NCBI GenBank assembly: GCA_025144025.1
Contig: JALXWS010000011.1
Span: 1 to 64,000, forward strand
Source: Corynebacterium sp. p3-SID1241
GTDB lineage: Bacteria > Actinomycetota > Actinomycetes > Mycobacteriales > Mycobacteriaceae
Length of the DNA stretch: 64,000 bases
Direction of reading: 5' to 3'
The position numbers were made by a program, and so were the translations under genes. Below are positions 1 to 8,597 of this stretch, one piece after another (within the stretch, counting starts at the first letter, position 1; each line of letters opens with the position of its first letter). Below the pieces are notes generated by a model. The model was given only the letters and a program-made list of their open reading frames with translations. It did no database searches and was not told the origin of the DNA.

Positions 1-63
1 AAGCGAGATACCGCAGTGGTAATAGATGCGCCCACTTTTTCTTCTACAACCACCACAAGACGC

Positions 64-108
64 GGGGTGTGGGCGCGACAGCTCCGCAGGCGACCACACC
101 CCTTTTTT
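64..108 (+). terminator. Rho-independent terminator of a gene left of the window
   Basis: A perfect 9-bp stem (GGGGTGTGG at 64-72, CCACACCCC at 94-102) is followed by six T residues at 103-108. The T run follows the stem only on the + strand, so it ends a rightward transcript entering from outside the window. It abuts the stop codon of the leftward restriction gene, so the two transcription units converge here. Confidence 0.8.
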
Positions 109-3100
109 CTAGTTGTCCTCGCCCAGAAGGGTTTTCACGGCTGTGTTCATCGGCTCGGTGATCCCGGCCTTGGCGAGAGCGTCGCGCACAAGTCGGCGGT
201 GTTTCTGGAAGCCGTAGTTTCCCGCGTCCACTCCGGCTGCGACTTCCTCGGCCCTGGAGGCGAGGTCAACCAGCTGCATGTGCAGTGGATCAGCTGGGGA
301 GAATTTCGGGATTGGCAACCGCCACACATTCTTGTCAATATGCCTACCGCCGAACAGTCCACGGGATTGGTACTCCGCCGTTAACTCGCTTGTCACCGGT
401 GCGTTAAGGACTGCGGTGAGGTATTTCGCTTCATCCTCCCCACTAGCGGGAAGCCAGTACAGAGCGTGCTCTGTCAGCGCGCGGGGATTAACGAGTCGTG
501 CTGCCGCAATAGCATTTCCCGATGCTGTGTAGACCACCCGATGCTTTACGGCATTGAGCTGCTTTGACAGCTTGCGCTGGTAATCCAGATTCTCCAGCAA
601 TGACAGCTTGGATTGCTTGGTTTTGTTGGTCTCCCAGCGTTGGGACACGTCACGCCACCAGTCCCGCATACTGTTATCCGCGTTGTTGATCTGCTGCTCG
701 TCCATCAACTGCTGGCGATCAATAGGCAATACGGCTCGCCACGGTTCTAGCAGGCCAAATGGGATGGTCGTGGAGCCAAGATGAACGTCGAAAACGTACC
801 TGCTGGGCAGGGTCGCTGACCAAGATGGTTGGGACTTCCACGGTTCTTTTTCCAGCGAGGTGCGGTAGGACTCCACTGTGGTGGTTCCCTGCGTTCTGCC
901 TAGCCGGGAGGTTGTTTGGGTCTGCTCCTCGACGAAAAACAGCATTCTCGGGAAGATCGTGGCTCCGTTGACGACGAGGTCGTTGTAGGGGGAGCGATCA
1001 CCAGGGTCAGTGCTCAGTTCGACGTTTTTTACCTCGGTGATGGTCAACGCCTCGTAGGTGGCCGGCCAGTCGTTGCGGACTCGCAGGCCTGACAGCACCT
1101 TCTTGGTTGGCGGGAACCCGCAGGCGGGTTCTTCGCTGCTCTTGGTGGGGTCATGGAAGGTATGCCGGGTGCCAAAGACCACTGCTGATGGGACAGGGAA
1201 GAACCCGCGTGGGCGCATCTTGTCCAGGTCCCAGGTTTCGGTGAACTCACCGCGTAGATACGTCCCCCATCGACCGGCCCGGAAGCCTTCGTAGGCTTTC
1301 CGCGACAAGACAGCCAGTGGAGTGACGAAGCCGAAGGTTCCACCGTCGTTGAGGTACTTGGCGACACTGCGGGTGACAAACAGTCCCACCAGGTCTTGTT
1401 GGGTGGCGACTTCACCGCCGTGCCATAGGTTGTAGCGGTCGGCGAAGGCTCGGTATTTCTCTTGAAGGTCAGGGGTCATGTACCGGTAGGCCACCCACGG
1501 TGGATTGCCGATGAGTACATCGACTCGCCTGCTGGGCATGGATAGCCACAGGGGGCGGACTTGGTTGCGGATGTAGAAGCCCCAGATACTGTCGCGGCCT
1601 TCGGCATTAAGCTCACAGAGGGTGGTGAAAGTTTCCGCCAGTAGGCTGTAGTCCTTGCTGCTCGGGGTGATTCCGAACTTCTTGAGGACCGAATTAATCT
1701 CGGGTCGCGGTGCTGTGGGGTCGGTGTGTTCTTTCGCCCGATCGGTCATGGCGGTGACCAGCTGGTCGAAGGTGTCCGTGTCGCCCATTGAATCTAGGGG
1801 GAAGGTCAGGGTGCGGGCGATGGAGAACAAGGTGGCGTTTTGAACATCGGCAAGGTCAACGCCTTCGGTGTTGATGGTGACGACGTTTTCCTCGTGGTCG
1901 CCGGGTTGGTACCACTGCATCGAATCCCCCAGGTGTACCGGTACCCACACGTCCCCGCGGTCGTGGAGGTGCTCGCCGAGCGCAAGTAAGTAGGTTACAC
2001 GGGCTAAAAGTACGGACACGGGGTGGATGTCGAGGCCAAAAACGTGGCTTTGGACGTGCTCGACGATTGTGGGAGAGTCCCACCCGGCGGCTTCGGCGGC
2101 AGTGATAATCCGCCGGATTGCTTGGAAGAGGAACGTGCCTGATCCGCAGGCCGGATCGAGGGCGGATTGTTTCAACGGTTTATCCAGCACCTTGGCGGTG
2201 ACCCCTTCGGCCAACCAGTCGGGGGTGTAGTACTCGCCCATGCCTTTACGCACATCGGCGTTGATGACCGACTCGTAGAGGATTTTCAGCGCATCGTGGT
2301 CAATGCCTGACCAGTCGAACATTTGAATGCGTTTCACGATGCGGGAGAGGTACTGCTTACCTCCCTCGGCAAGAAGAATCCAGTCGAAGAAGCCGGACTC
2401 GATAACATTATAGATCCCGGCCTGTCGGAACTCGTCACCACTAAGCAGGCGCTCGGGGTGTTGGAGCAAATCGTCGAGGGGAAGCTCCATCACGGCGTGA
2501 CCGATCACAGAGGCTTCAACCACCAGCAGGGTGTGATCAATGAACAGTTTGTCGTTGTCCGTATCGAAGCCGGTACCCAGCGCACTGCGCAGCAAACGTG
2601 CCCACAGGTCGCGTTTCAATCCCACAGTAGGGTTGGTGCGAACTTGGGCATACAAGTCCAACAGGTAGGCCACGTCCTGGCCGTAGGCGGGAGAGGAGGC
2701 TCCGAGCAGGCTTTCAATGTTGGCGTGGGTGGGGGTGATATTGCTCCGAGTAGCCAGCACGGCTTGGAGCCATTCAATAAGACCGACCCCGGTGGCTCCA
2801 GGGGCAAGCTCGAAGGTGCTGCGCCGAGCGAAGGAGCCATCGGCAGGGGACTGCTCGAACAGCCACCAGGTTTTCCCGTCGGTGAGGATTCCGTTGTAGC
2901 GGGAACCATCTTGACTCATGCGGGTGGTGACATAGCCAGCGAGTTGGTTGATGTAGTCAGCGTCGGCGGTCTCATTGGTGAGCCGCTTTTTCACTTCGAT
3001 GACAGTAGCGCCGGTGGCGATGTCGATTCGTCGGCGAGATCCGTCACCGATCTGCTCTTCCAATCGTGGGGTGTCCAGGTCAAAGTCGGCGGTAATCAGT

Positions 3101-3192
3101 AGGGTCTTAATGTCGGACTGAATGTCGGCTTCAGTGCGCCCCGTGGCGTCTGGAGACGCCAGGCGAGTGATCAGGGATTCTGGTGTAGTCAT
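109..3192 (-). CDS. Type IIG (Eco57I-like) restriction endonuclease/N6-adenine DNA methyltransferase
   Basis: This 1,027-residue protein is predicted to cut and methylate DNA with one chain. The N-terminus shows a PD-(D/E)xK-type nuclease signature (D57, then E66 and K68 in IEVKK). A helical region leads to a SAM-binding motif DPACGSGTF near residue 346 and the catalytic motif NPPW near residue 562, the hallmarks of an N6-adenine methylase; the last 300 or so residues would recognise the target. No partner subunit lies beside it, which fits a self-contained enzyme. The start ATG has only a weak GAAAG upstream. A PglX-like BREX methylase is a less likely alternative because of the N-terminal nuclease motif. 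The recognition sequence cannot be inferred. Confidence 0.85.
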   Translation of the reverse strand: MTTPESLITRLASPDATGRTEADIQSDIKTLLITADFDLDTPRLEEQIGDGSRRRIDIATGATVIEVKKRLTNETADADYINQLAGYVTTRMSQDGSRYNGILTDGKTWWLFEQSPADGSFARRSTFELAPGATGVGLIEWLQAVLATRSNITPTHANIESLLGASSPAYGQDVAYLLDLYAQVRTNPTVGLKRDLWARLLRSALGTGFDTDNDKLFIDHTLLVVEASVIGHAVMELPLDDLLQHPERLLSGDEFRQAGIYNVIESGFFDWILLAEGGKQYLSRIVKRIQMFDWSGIDHDALKILYESVINADVRKGMGEYYTPDWLAEGVTAKVLDKPLKQSALDPACGSGTFLFQAIRRIITAAEAAGWDSPTIVEHVQSHVFGLDIHPVSVLLARVTYLLALGEHLHDRGDVWVPVHLGDSMQWYQPGDHEENVVTINTEGVDLADVQNATLFSIARTLTFPLDSMGDTDTFDQLVTAMTDRAKEHTDPTAPRPEINSVLKKFGITPSSKDYSLLAETFTTLCELNAEGRDSIWGFYIRNQVRPLWLSMPSRRVDVLIGNPPWVAYRYMTPDLQEKYRAFADRYNLWHGGEVATQQDLVGLFVTRSVAKYLNDGGTFGFVTPLAVLSRKAYEGFRAGRWGTYLRGEFTETWDLDKMRPRGFFPVPSAVVFGTRHTFHDPTKSSEEPACGFPPTKKVLSGLRVRNDWPATYEALTITEVKNVELSTDPGDRSPYNDLVVNGATIFPRMLFFVEEQTQTTSRLGRTQGTTTVESYRTSLEKEPWKSQPSWSATLPSRYVFDVHLGSTTIPFGLLEPWRAVLPIDRQQLMDEQQINNADNSMRDWWRDVSQRWETNKTKQSKLSLLENLDYQRKLSKQLNAVKHRVVYTASGNAIAAARLVNPRALTEHALYWLPASGEDEAKYLTAVLNAPVTSELTAEYQSRGLFGGRHIDKNVWRLPIPKFSPADPLHMQLVDLASRAEEVAAGVDAGNYGFQKHRRLVRDALAKAGITEPMNTAVKTLLGEDN

Positions 3193-3660
3193 GGCTTTCT
3201 AAGGTGGGTAGGTAAGTCTTAGTTGTTAATTCTTTCACGACGTACCTGTAATGAAGGGCGTTTGGTGGCAACCAAATCTATTGATTTGGGCGGCAGCCTA
3301 ACGAGCCGTTAGGCCAGGCCCAATAATTGCTTGGCAAGGTCAATGGCGTCAATGAACGGGAAGAACTCGTCCGTGGCATCGTCGACACCGGACGTGCGGG
3401 CTGTTTCCGTGAGGATCAATTTTGAACTCGAAGAGGGCATTGACAGGCGTCCATAATTAATGAACCGAGTTCTAGCGAAAATGTGGTTTCCTGAACCCCT
3501 AGGTACTCTAAGACGCCTTCCAAGGAACCTGACTTCAGGATGATGCTCACATTCTTCGTTCATAAACTTAACTACTGAAGGCAGAGGTCGAGTGCTTTTA
3601 AATACGCACTAGGCTTAATAGCCGAAATCCGAATACACCTTCCCAACCCAAGGAGAACTC
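3193..3660. other. Gene-poor region beside the restriction gene
   Basis: This 468-bp stretch has no convincing full gene. It holds a weak 84-codon leftward frame (3309-3563), a hairpin GCCTAAC/GTTAGGC at 3296-3314 overlapping that frame's stop, a second hairpin CCAAATC/GATTTGG at about 3271-3288, and, at its right end, the AAGGAG ribosome-binding site of the DUF445 gene. It looks like the edge of an inserted defence gene, but I see no transposase or attachment site. Confidence 0.5.
3309..3563 (-). CDS. Hypothetical protein, possibly a gene remnant
   Basis: An 84-codon leftward frame encodes a small protein that I do not recognise. The second half (after about residue 45) looks more protein-like, with an acidic stretch and a short amphipathic C-terminal helix, whereas the Arg-rich first half is unremarkable. 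No good ribosome-binding site precedes it, and its stop lies in a small hairpin. It could be the 3' remnant of a gene lost when the neighbouring restriction gene arrived, or a chance open frame. Confidence 0.22.
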   Translation of the reverse strand: MNEECEHHPEVRFLGRRLRVPRGSGNHIFARTRFINYGRLSMPSSSSKLILTETARTSGVDDATDEFFPFIDAIDLAKQLLGLA

Positions 3661-5007
3661 ATGACGCACCGCGCGGACGAAGGCCTCGAATCGGCAGCCG
3701 CATCGGCACTGGAGCCGGCATCGTCGGGTGCTGCTCCCGTTCCGCAGGCCGGTAACCAGGAGGCCCGGCGGGCGGACCTGCGGCGGTGGAAGGCGATTGC
3801 GCTGTCGTTCTTGATTGGTGCGGCCGTGATCTTTTTGGGGTGTTCGTGGTGGCAGGCGTCGGAAAGCGGGGCACCTGTGTGGGTGGGCTACGTGCGTGCA
3901 GCGGCCGAAGCCGGCATGGTGGGTGGCCTAGCGGACTGGTTTGCGGTGACTGCGCTATTTCGCCGGCCGATGGGGCTGCCCATCCCGCATACGGCGCTGA
4001 TTCCAAATAATAAGGACCGCGTGGGCGATGCCTTAAGTGACTTTGTGGAGGAGAACTTCCTTACCGCGGATGCGCTCAGCGCCAAGGTGCGGGAGGCGGA
4101 GCTGCCGCTATGGCTGGCGCGCCAGGGGATGGAACCCGGCAAGGCGGAGGAGGTCTCCGCGTGGATTGGCGAGCGTGCTGCCAGCGTGGTGGAGGATCTC
4201 GACCCAGCTGAGGCAGAGCAATTCATCCGCACCCAAGTCATGGACCGCCTGGCCGAGCCCGAGTGGGGCCCGCCGCTGGGCAGGTTGCTGGAGGGCTATA
4301 TTGCTGACGGCAAGGCTCGTCCGCTGGAAGACGACCTCATTGAGTGGGCACACGGCAAGATTCTGAGCATGGAGCCGACCGTGGTCACCGCCATCGACGA
4401 GCGCATGCCGGGGTGGGCGCCGCGCTTTGCCCGCGAGATGGTGGGGGAGAAAGTCTATACCGAGCTCGTGGACTTCGCCGATGAGGTGCGCCGCAATGGC
4501 AACCATGAGGCTCGCCTGGCCATTCGCCGCAACCTGTCCAAACTAGCCTCAGACCTGCAGTGGGATGCGGACATGCGCGGGCGCATCGAGGGAATCAAGC
4601 AAGAAATGCTCGCCTCCGACCAAGCCCAGCAGGCACCGGCGGCCATGTGGCGCACGGTCTCTACCACGCTCATTGACCAGCTCAATGACCGGGAGTCGTT
4701 CCTGCGGCAGAAGATTACGGCCAAGGTAAAAGAGCTGGCGCACCGTTTGCTTGAGGACTCCGAATTCCTGGCCCAGGCCAATGCGCTCGTGGATAAAGCC
4801 GCGCGCTACGCGGTGGAGAAATTCGCCCCGGAAATCATCGCCATTATCCCAGAGACCATCAAGCGCTGGGATGCGGAGGAAGCCTCCCAAAATATCGAGC
4901 TCATGGTGGGCAAGGACCTGCAGTTTATTCGTTTGAACGGCACAGTCGTCGGTTCCCTGGCAGGATTGGTGATATTCGCGATCAATCACCTGATCTTTGG
5001 TGCTTAG
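3661..5007 (+). CDS. DUF445 family membrane protein
   Basis: The 448-residue protein belongs to the DUF445 family, whose biochemical role is unknown. A hydrophilic Ala-rich N-terminus is followed by a membrane segment at about residues 44-64. The family core comes next, with the conserved stretch EAGMVGGLADWFAVTALFRR just after it, then a long charged helical region, and a second membrane segment occupies the last 25 residues. This suggests a hairpin anchored at both ends. An AAGGAG site sits 7 nt before the ATG. The next two small genes follow closely, so these envelope-associated proteins are probably co-transcribed. Confidence 0.85.
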   Translation: MTHRADEGLESAAASALEPASSGAAPVPQAGNQEARRADLRRWKAIALSFLIGAAVIFLGCSWWQASESGAPVWVGYVRAAAEAGMVGGLADWFAVTALFRRPMGLPIPHTALIPNNKDRVGDALSDFVEENFLTADALSAKVREAELPLWLARQGMEPGKAEEVSAWIGERAASVVEDLDPAEAEQFIRTQVMDRLAEPEWGPPLGRLLEGYIADGKARPLEDDLIEWAHGKILSMEPTVVTAIDERMPGWAPRFAREMVGEKVYTELVDFADEVRRNGNHEARLAIRRNLSKLASDLQWDADMRGRIEGIKQEMLASDQAQQAPAAMWRTVSTTLIDQLNDRESFLRQKITAKVKELAHRLLEDSEFLAQANALVDKAARYAVEKFAPEIIAIIPETIKRWDAEEASQNIELMVGKDLQFIRLNGTVVGSLAGLVIFAINHLIFGA

Positions 5008-5026
5008 ACAAAAGGAGTAATGAGCA

Positions 5027-5464
5027 ATGAGCGATAATAAGAAGATTTTCGATTCCCTGAAGGATGCCGGCAACGCTGCCTTTGACGTAGCCAAGGACTT
5101 CGGCGGCCGCCTGCAAGAAGAACGCACCCAGCACGCTCATGGCGCGCAGGCTGAGAGCCCCTATGGCAACACTGGCAAGGACGGCCTAGTAGATAAAGCC
5201 ACCACCACCGCGAAGGAATTTGGTGCTTCCTTGAAGAAGGCCGCGGACGGCACCCGTGAGTCCGCTGCTTTCGACGCTGCTAAGGGCAAGTTCACTACCG
5301 CCTATCAAGAGACCCGTGGGGGTGTCATGGACGCCTATAATTCCGCCCAGGCCCGCCGCGCGGAAAAGAAGAATGCGCCGCGCCCCGGACAGAATTCGGC
5401 TCCTTCGCAGGGCGATAATATTATCGATGGCGAAGTAATCGAGACTGACGATCCACAGAATTAA
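5027..5464 (+). CDS. Conserved corynebacterial hydrophilic protein
   Basis: A 145-residue, charged, mostly helical protein with no membrane segment and no catalytic motif that I recognise. Repeated Ala/Lys/Glu-rich helices (residues 5-110) and a disordered Pro/Gln-rich tail ending in an acidic stretch suggest a structural or envelope-associated role, but that is inference. The ATG at 5027 is preceded by AAAGGAG; the nearer ATG at 5020 would be out of frame. It lies 19 bp after the DUF445 gene and 5 bp before the DUF2516 gene, so an operon is likely. Confidence 0.65.
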   Translation: MSDNKKIFDSLKDAGNAAFDVAKDFGGRLQEERTQHAHGAQAESPYGNTGKDGLVDKATTTAKEFGASLKKAADGTRESAAFDAAKGKFTTAYQETRGGVMDAYNSAQARRAEKKNAPRPGQNSAPSQGDNIIDGEVIETDDPQN

Positions 5465-5469
5465 ACTAC

Positions 5470-5760
5470 ATGTATTTTCTTTATGATCTTGCCCTGAACC
5501 TAGACAGGTACCTCTTCCAGGTCCTCGCCCTGACCGCCATCATCGGCGCGATTCTCGCCGCTACCACGCGCGAGGATGCCTTCCGCGCCGGCGACCGCCA
5601 GGGCAAGTGGGTGTGGGTAGGCCTGCTGGCGGGTTCGGCGGTAGCGATGGCAACCGGCATGACCTTTCTGTCTTGGATCGGCGCGGTCATTACCGGCGTG
5701 TACTGGTTTGATGTGCGCCCGCAGCTCAAGGCCATCATCAACGGTGATTACAGCTACTAA
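5470..5760 (+). CDS. DUF2516 family membrane protein
   Basis: A 96-residue protein with two membrane segments (about residues 12-32 and 46-75) joined by a short charged loop. The C-terminal segment ITGVYWFDVRPQLK is characteristic of the actinobacterial DUF2516 family, whose function is unknown. Its stop overlaps the start of the following deoC-like gene by one base, which supports translational coupling. Confidence 0.8.
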   Translation: MYFLYDLALNLDRYLFQVLALTAIIGAILAATTREDAFRAGDRQGKWVWVGLLAGSAVAMATGMTFLSWIGAVITGVYWFDVRPQLKAIINGDYSY

Positions 5761-6290
5761 TGCTTAATCTGCTTGCTGCTTCGGCCGCGACGTTCAAGGA
5801 CCACGCCGCCGATAACACCGTCTTAGTCTCTCCGCACCATGTTTCCATTGCTGCGGGGGCCGGTGCGGCCGAGGTCATTTCCGTCGCCGGTTATCCCACC
5901 GGCCGCCACCACACGCTCATCAAGGCCTCTGAGGCGCGTCTAGCCATCCAATCGGGTGCCAGCGAGGTGTGGGTCAGCCTCGATGAGACCGTGACGGATG
6001 CCAATGCCGTGCTCTCCGAGCTCATTGCCATCCGGGAAGCCTGCCCCGATCCGGCTCGCTTGGGCCTCATCGTGCCGGAGGCTGTGGGCGCAGATGCGGC
6101 CGATGCGGCCGATGCCGCGGATGCCGCGGTTACGGCTGCACAGCAGGCCGGTTATCAGCGTCTCATTGTGCGCAGTTCTGCCGCCGTGGACAACGAGGAA
6201 TCCGGTGGCGGGGAAGAGGAGACGAAAAAAGGACCGGCGTTGGCCGCTGCCAAGCTTCCGGTCCTCGAATTTCCCGCCGCTGTGGTTTAG
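5760..6290 (+). CDS. DeoC-like (deoxyribose-phosphate aldolase family) protein, probably non-catalytic
   Basis: The 176-residue protein resembles the first two thirds of 2-deoxyribose-5-phosphate aldolase (TIM barrel). The family segments around VSPHH (residue 24), GYPTGRHHT and ARLAIQSGA are visible. The family's Schiff-base motif KTSTG and its following lysine are absent, and the protein is some 40 residues shorter than usual, so I infer loss of aldolase activity. A 9-bp tandem repeat encodes an Ala-Asp run at about residues 112-124. It ends in a Glu-rich tail. Its stop shares 4 bp with the convergent LmeA-like gene. Confidence 0.6.
   Translation: MLNLLAASAATFKDHAADNTVLVSPHHVSIAAGAGAAEVISVAGYPTGRHHTLIKASEARLAIQSGASEVWVSLDETVTDANAVLSELIAIREACPDPARLGLIVPEAVGADAADAADAADAAVTAAQQAGYQRLIVRSSAAVDNEESGGGEEETKKGPALAAAKLPVLEFPAAVV
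6090..6129 (+). repeat. 9-bp tandem repeat inside the deoC-like gene
   Basis: Four imperfect copies of a 9-bp unit (GATGCGGCC, GATGCGGCC, GATGCCGCG, GATGCCGCG) encode a short Asp-Ala-Ala run. Because the unit is a multiple of three, copy-number changes would keep the reading frame. Confidence 0.7.
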
Positions 6291-7138
6291 GCGGCTTTCT
6301 CCTGCGCGTCCTGCTGCGGCGTGCCATTGCCAGTGGCCCCGCCCTGGCCCGCGGAGTCACCGCCGCCGGCCAGCTTATCCATGTCATTCATCGGAACATC
6401 GGTGCCGGTGATGGTGAGCTTGAGCTCGCCATCGAGCACCTCTACGGAATCGACGTTCATGTCAGAACCCACGAATTGATCTGACATGCCGTTCTGCAGT
6501 GCGGAGGAGATGGCTTCGGTGGCCTGATCCGGCAGCTCAAGGCCAAAGATGGAGGCCTCGGTGGCGCGGATATCGAGCTTTCCATCGTGGGTCGTGGGCT
6601 CTAGCGAAAGGTTGGCTAGGCCGCCGGCGAACTTCACGTCCAGCACGTGGTCTTGCTCGTTGGCGGTGATCTCTGTAACCACCATATTGCCCACCTTCTC
6701 GCTGCCTGCCTGCTCGGAAATGCCCTTCTGGAAGGATGCCAGCAGGTAGTCATCCGGCACGGTGGTAGAAGCGCGTAGCTTGCCGGCTACCGGATTCTCC
6801 TGGTCGGTGCTCATATCTTCCACGTGGATCTCGGAGGCAGGTTGGCCCTTGATCTCGGTGCCGTCGATTTGCAGGGTGGACGGCGTGGTCATATCCATCT
6901 GGGAAATGGAGCCGCTAAATAGGCCCAATAGCAGTGGGCTGCCGCCGAAGCTGACGGAGGGGTCTTCTTTGACTTGGATACCTTCTTCTTCGGCGGCCTG
7001 GTTAAATTGCGAGGTCATCTGGTGGCCGATGAACCAGCGCAGGCCGAACTCGGCCAGCAGGATGAGCACGAGCAGTGCTACGAGGATGCCAATGATGATT
7101 TTCCAGGCGAGTGAACCCGCCGATCTCTTCGAAGCCAT
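6287..7138 (-). CDS. LmeA-like (DUF2993) phospholipid-binding envelope protein
   Basis: A 283-residue protein with one N-terminal membrane segment (about residues 12-33) and a large outward-facing domain of the LmeA/DUF2993 type. In mycobacteria the family member LmeA binds phospholipid and supports lipomannan maturation, so a role in the corynebacterial envelope is likely. The C-terminus is Gly/Gln-rich. I place the start at the ATG beginning MASKRSAG (7138) because the further 12 residues upstream look non-protein-like. The last 4 bp are shared with the convergent deoC-like gene. Confidence 0.75.
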   Translation of the reverse strand: MASKRSAGSLAWKIIIGILVALLVLILLAEFGLRWFIGHQMTSQFNQAAEEEGIQVKEDPSVSFGGSPLLLGLFSGSISQMDMTTPSTLQIDGTEIKGQPASEIHVEDMSTDQENPVAGKLRASTTVPDDYLLASFQKGISEQAGSEKVGNMVVTEITANEQDHVLDVKFAGGLANLSLEPTTHDGKLDIRATEASIFGLELPDQATEAISSALQNGMSDQFVGSDMNVDSVEVLDGELKLTITGTDVPMNDMDKLAGGGDSAGQGGATGNGTPQQDAQEKAA

Positions 7139-7248
7139 GCGTACCAGTGTGGCGCATGAGACGGCGTGGGGCAAAGTCTGCGGGAGCCTTCGGACACATT
7201 GCTAGGCACTTCACAGCTGCGCCGCATCGTCACGCCAACGCGGGGAAA

Positions 7249-8061
7249 TTAGCTCTGCGGCGCCACCGATTCCCAGTCCACGGTGAGCACATTATCGCGC
7301 AGGCGCCGGCGGACGGCGTGGATATTAAAGGGGGCGTCGGCAAGCGCGGCTCTTGCCATGCGCCAGCGCACGCGCGGGCCGTAGGGCGCCCACCCCGCCG
7401 CGTGGTCCCAAGCCTTGTCGGCGGCCTTAAGCAACTCGTGGATGGGCTCGCCGGGCACATTACGGTGGATGAGGATTTTGGGCAAGCGCTCGGCAATATC
7501 AGAGGGGCGCGCCACATCGAACGGGTCCCACGCCAGGGTGAGTGTCCGCGGACCGTGGGCATCCAGCAGCAACCAGGCCGCGCGCCGGCCGAGCTCATCG
7601 CAAGTGCCCTCCACAAAGAAGCCGCCCGGGGCGAGCCGGGAGCACACCGTCTGCCAGGCCTCTTCCACCTGGTCCACGTCATACTGGCGCAGCACATTGA
7701 ATGCTCGGACCAGCTGCGGCCGGTAGCCGGCCAGCTCAAAGCCGCCGAGCTCGAAGCGCACGCCATCGCGCGGCGGCAGCACCCGATCCGGGTGGATCTC
7801 TAACCCGCGCACGTCTACCTGTGGATTCACCTGGCGCAGCCACCCCGCCCACTCCACGGTGGTAGCGTGCGAGGCCCCGTAGCCCACATCGAGCGCCAGC
7901 GGCTTGTCCACGTGCCGCAGCAGCGCGGAAATCTCTGGGTGCGCGAGCATCCACCTATCGCAGCGGCGCAGCCGGTTGTGGTTGGTGGTACCGCGGGTAA
8001 TAACGCCAAAAGGCCGACCCGCAGCTGCGCTGGCGCGCAGATTATGTGCGTGGTCGGCCAT
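7249..8061 (-). CDS. SAM-dependent class I methyltransferase
   Basis: A 270-residue protein with a Rossmann-type methyltransferase core. The SAM-binding loop is LALDVGYGAS around D58, followed by an acidic residue in RGLEIHPD that would bind the ribose, and a motif-IV-like region after LVRAFNVLRQYD. The substrate is unknown. It sits 20 bp downstream of the DUF2505 gene on the same strand, so the two may be co-transcribed. The gene carries one copy of the 10-mer CGTCGGCAAG described in the findings. Confidence 0.75.
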   Translation of the reverse strand: MADHAHNLRASAAAGRPFGVITRGTTNHNRLRRCDRWMLAHPEISALLRHVDKPLALDVGYGASHATTVEWAGWLRQVNPQVDVRGLEIHPDRVLPPRDGVRFELGGFELAGYRPQLVRAFNVLRQYDVDQVEEAWQTVCSRLAPGGFFVEGTCDELGRRAAWLLLDAHGPRTLTLAWDPFDVARPSDIAERLPKILIHRNVPGEPIHELLKAADKAWDHAAGWAPYGPRVRWRMARAALADAPFNIHAVRRRLRDNVLTVDWESVAPQS

Positions 8062-8081
8062 AGATTTCGGTTCTGTAGAAC

Positions 8082-8573
8082 TTAGGCGTTCTCAGAAATC
8101 CACTGCTCAGTGAGCTTGCCCTCGTTATCGAAGAGCTCAGCCAGGGACTCGCCTACCTTCGGCTCGATGGCGGCGCCCATCATCGGGATATTGACGGAAA
8201 TCTCGTTGACGTAGGACAGCTTGGTCATCTCGCCCTCGCCAGCCAGGGAGATATCGCCCTTGAAGTCCACCGGGGTGCCCTTAACATCCGCGGTGTAGTT
8301 AACATCAGCGGCCTCACCGTTGAGCTCGCCCACGGTAACCACGCGCTTGACCTTCAGGTCCTGGGAGACCATGGCGCGCACTGCCTCTGGCAGCAGGGTG
8401 GTCGGCAGAACCTCGAAAAGGGTGGCAACGTTATCGCTGAAGTCGTGCACCTGGCCCGCCTCAGGGGAGAGGTTGGCCACGATGAACTCCCAGTATTCCT
8501 TGGTGAGCAGCGCCTGGTGGACCTTTTCGATGGGCTGATTAATCGTTACGGTGTTTTCACTACGGGTTGACAT
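8082..8573 (-). CDS. DUF2505 family protein
   Basis: A 163-residue soluble protein of the DUF2505 family (START/polyketide-cyclase-like fold, common in Actinobacteria, function unknown). The beginning TRSENTVTINQPIEKVHQAL and the alternating beta-strand pattern fit this fold, which usually binds a hydrophobic ligand. I use the ATG at 8573; the longer frame from 8621 would run into the divergent murB start. It is transcribed away from murB. Confidence 0.75.
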   Translation of the reverse strand: MSTRSENTVTINQPIEKVHQALLTKEYWEFIVANLSPEAGQVHDFSDNVATLFEVLPTTLLPEAVRAMVSQDLKVKRVVTVGELNGEAADVNYTADVKGTPVDFKGDISLAGEGEMTKLSYVNEISVNIPMMGAAIEPKVGESLAELFDNEGKLTEQWISENA

Positions 8574-8597
8574 GCCTAACAGACTACCTTGGTAGGC

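Noticed and set aside
16..384. Rightward 122-codon frame at the left edge
   Set aside because: It crosses a strong terminator and then runs antisense to the C-terminus of the restriction gene.
2323..3102. 259-codon open frame antisense to the restriction gene
   Set aside because: No motif, no ribosome-binding site, and it lies opposite the nuclease domain of a clear gene.
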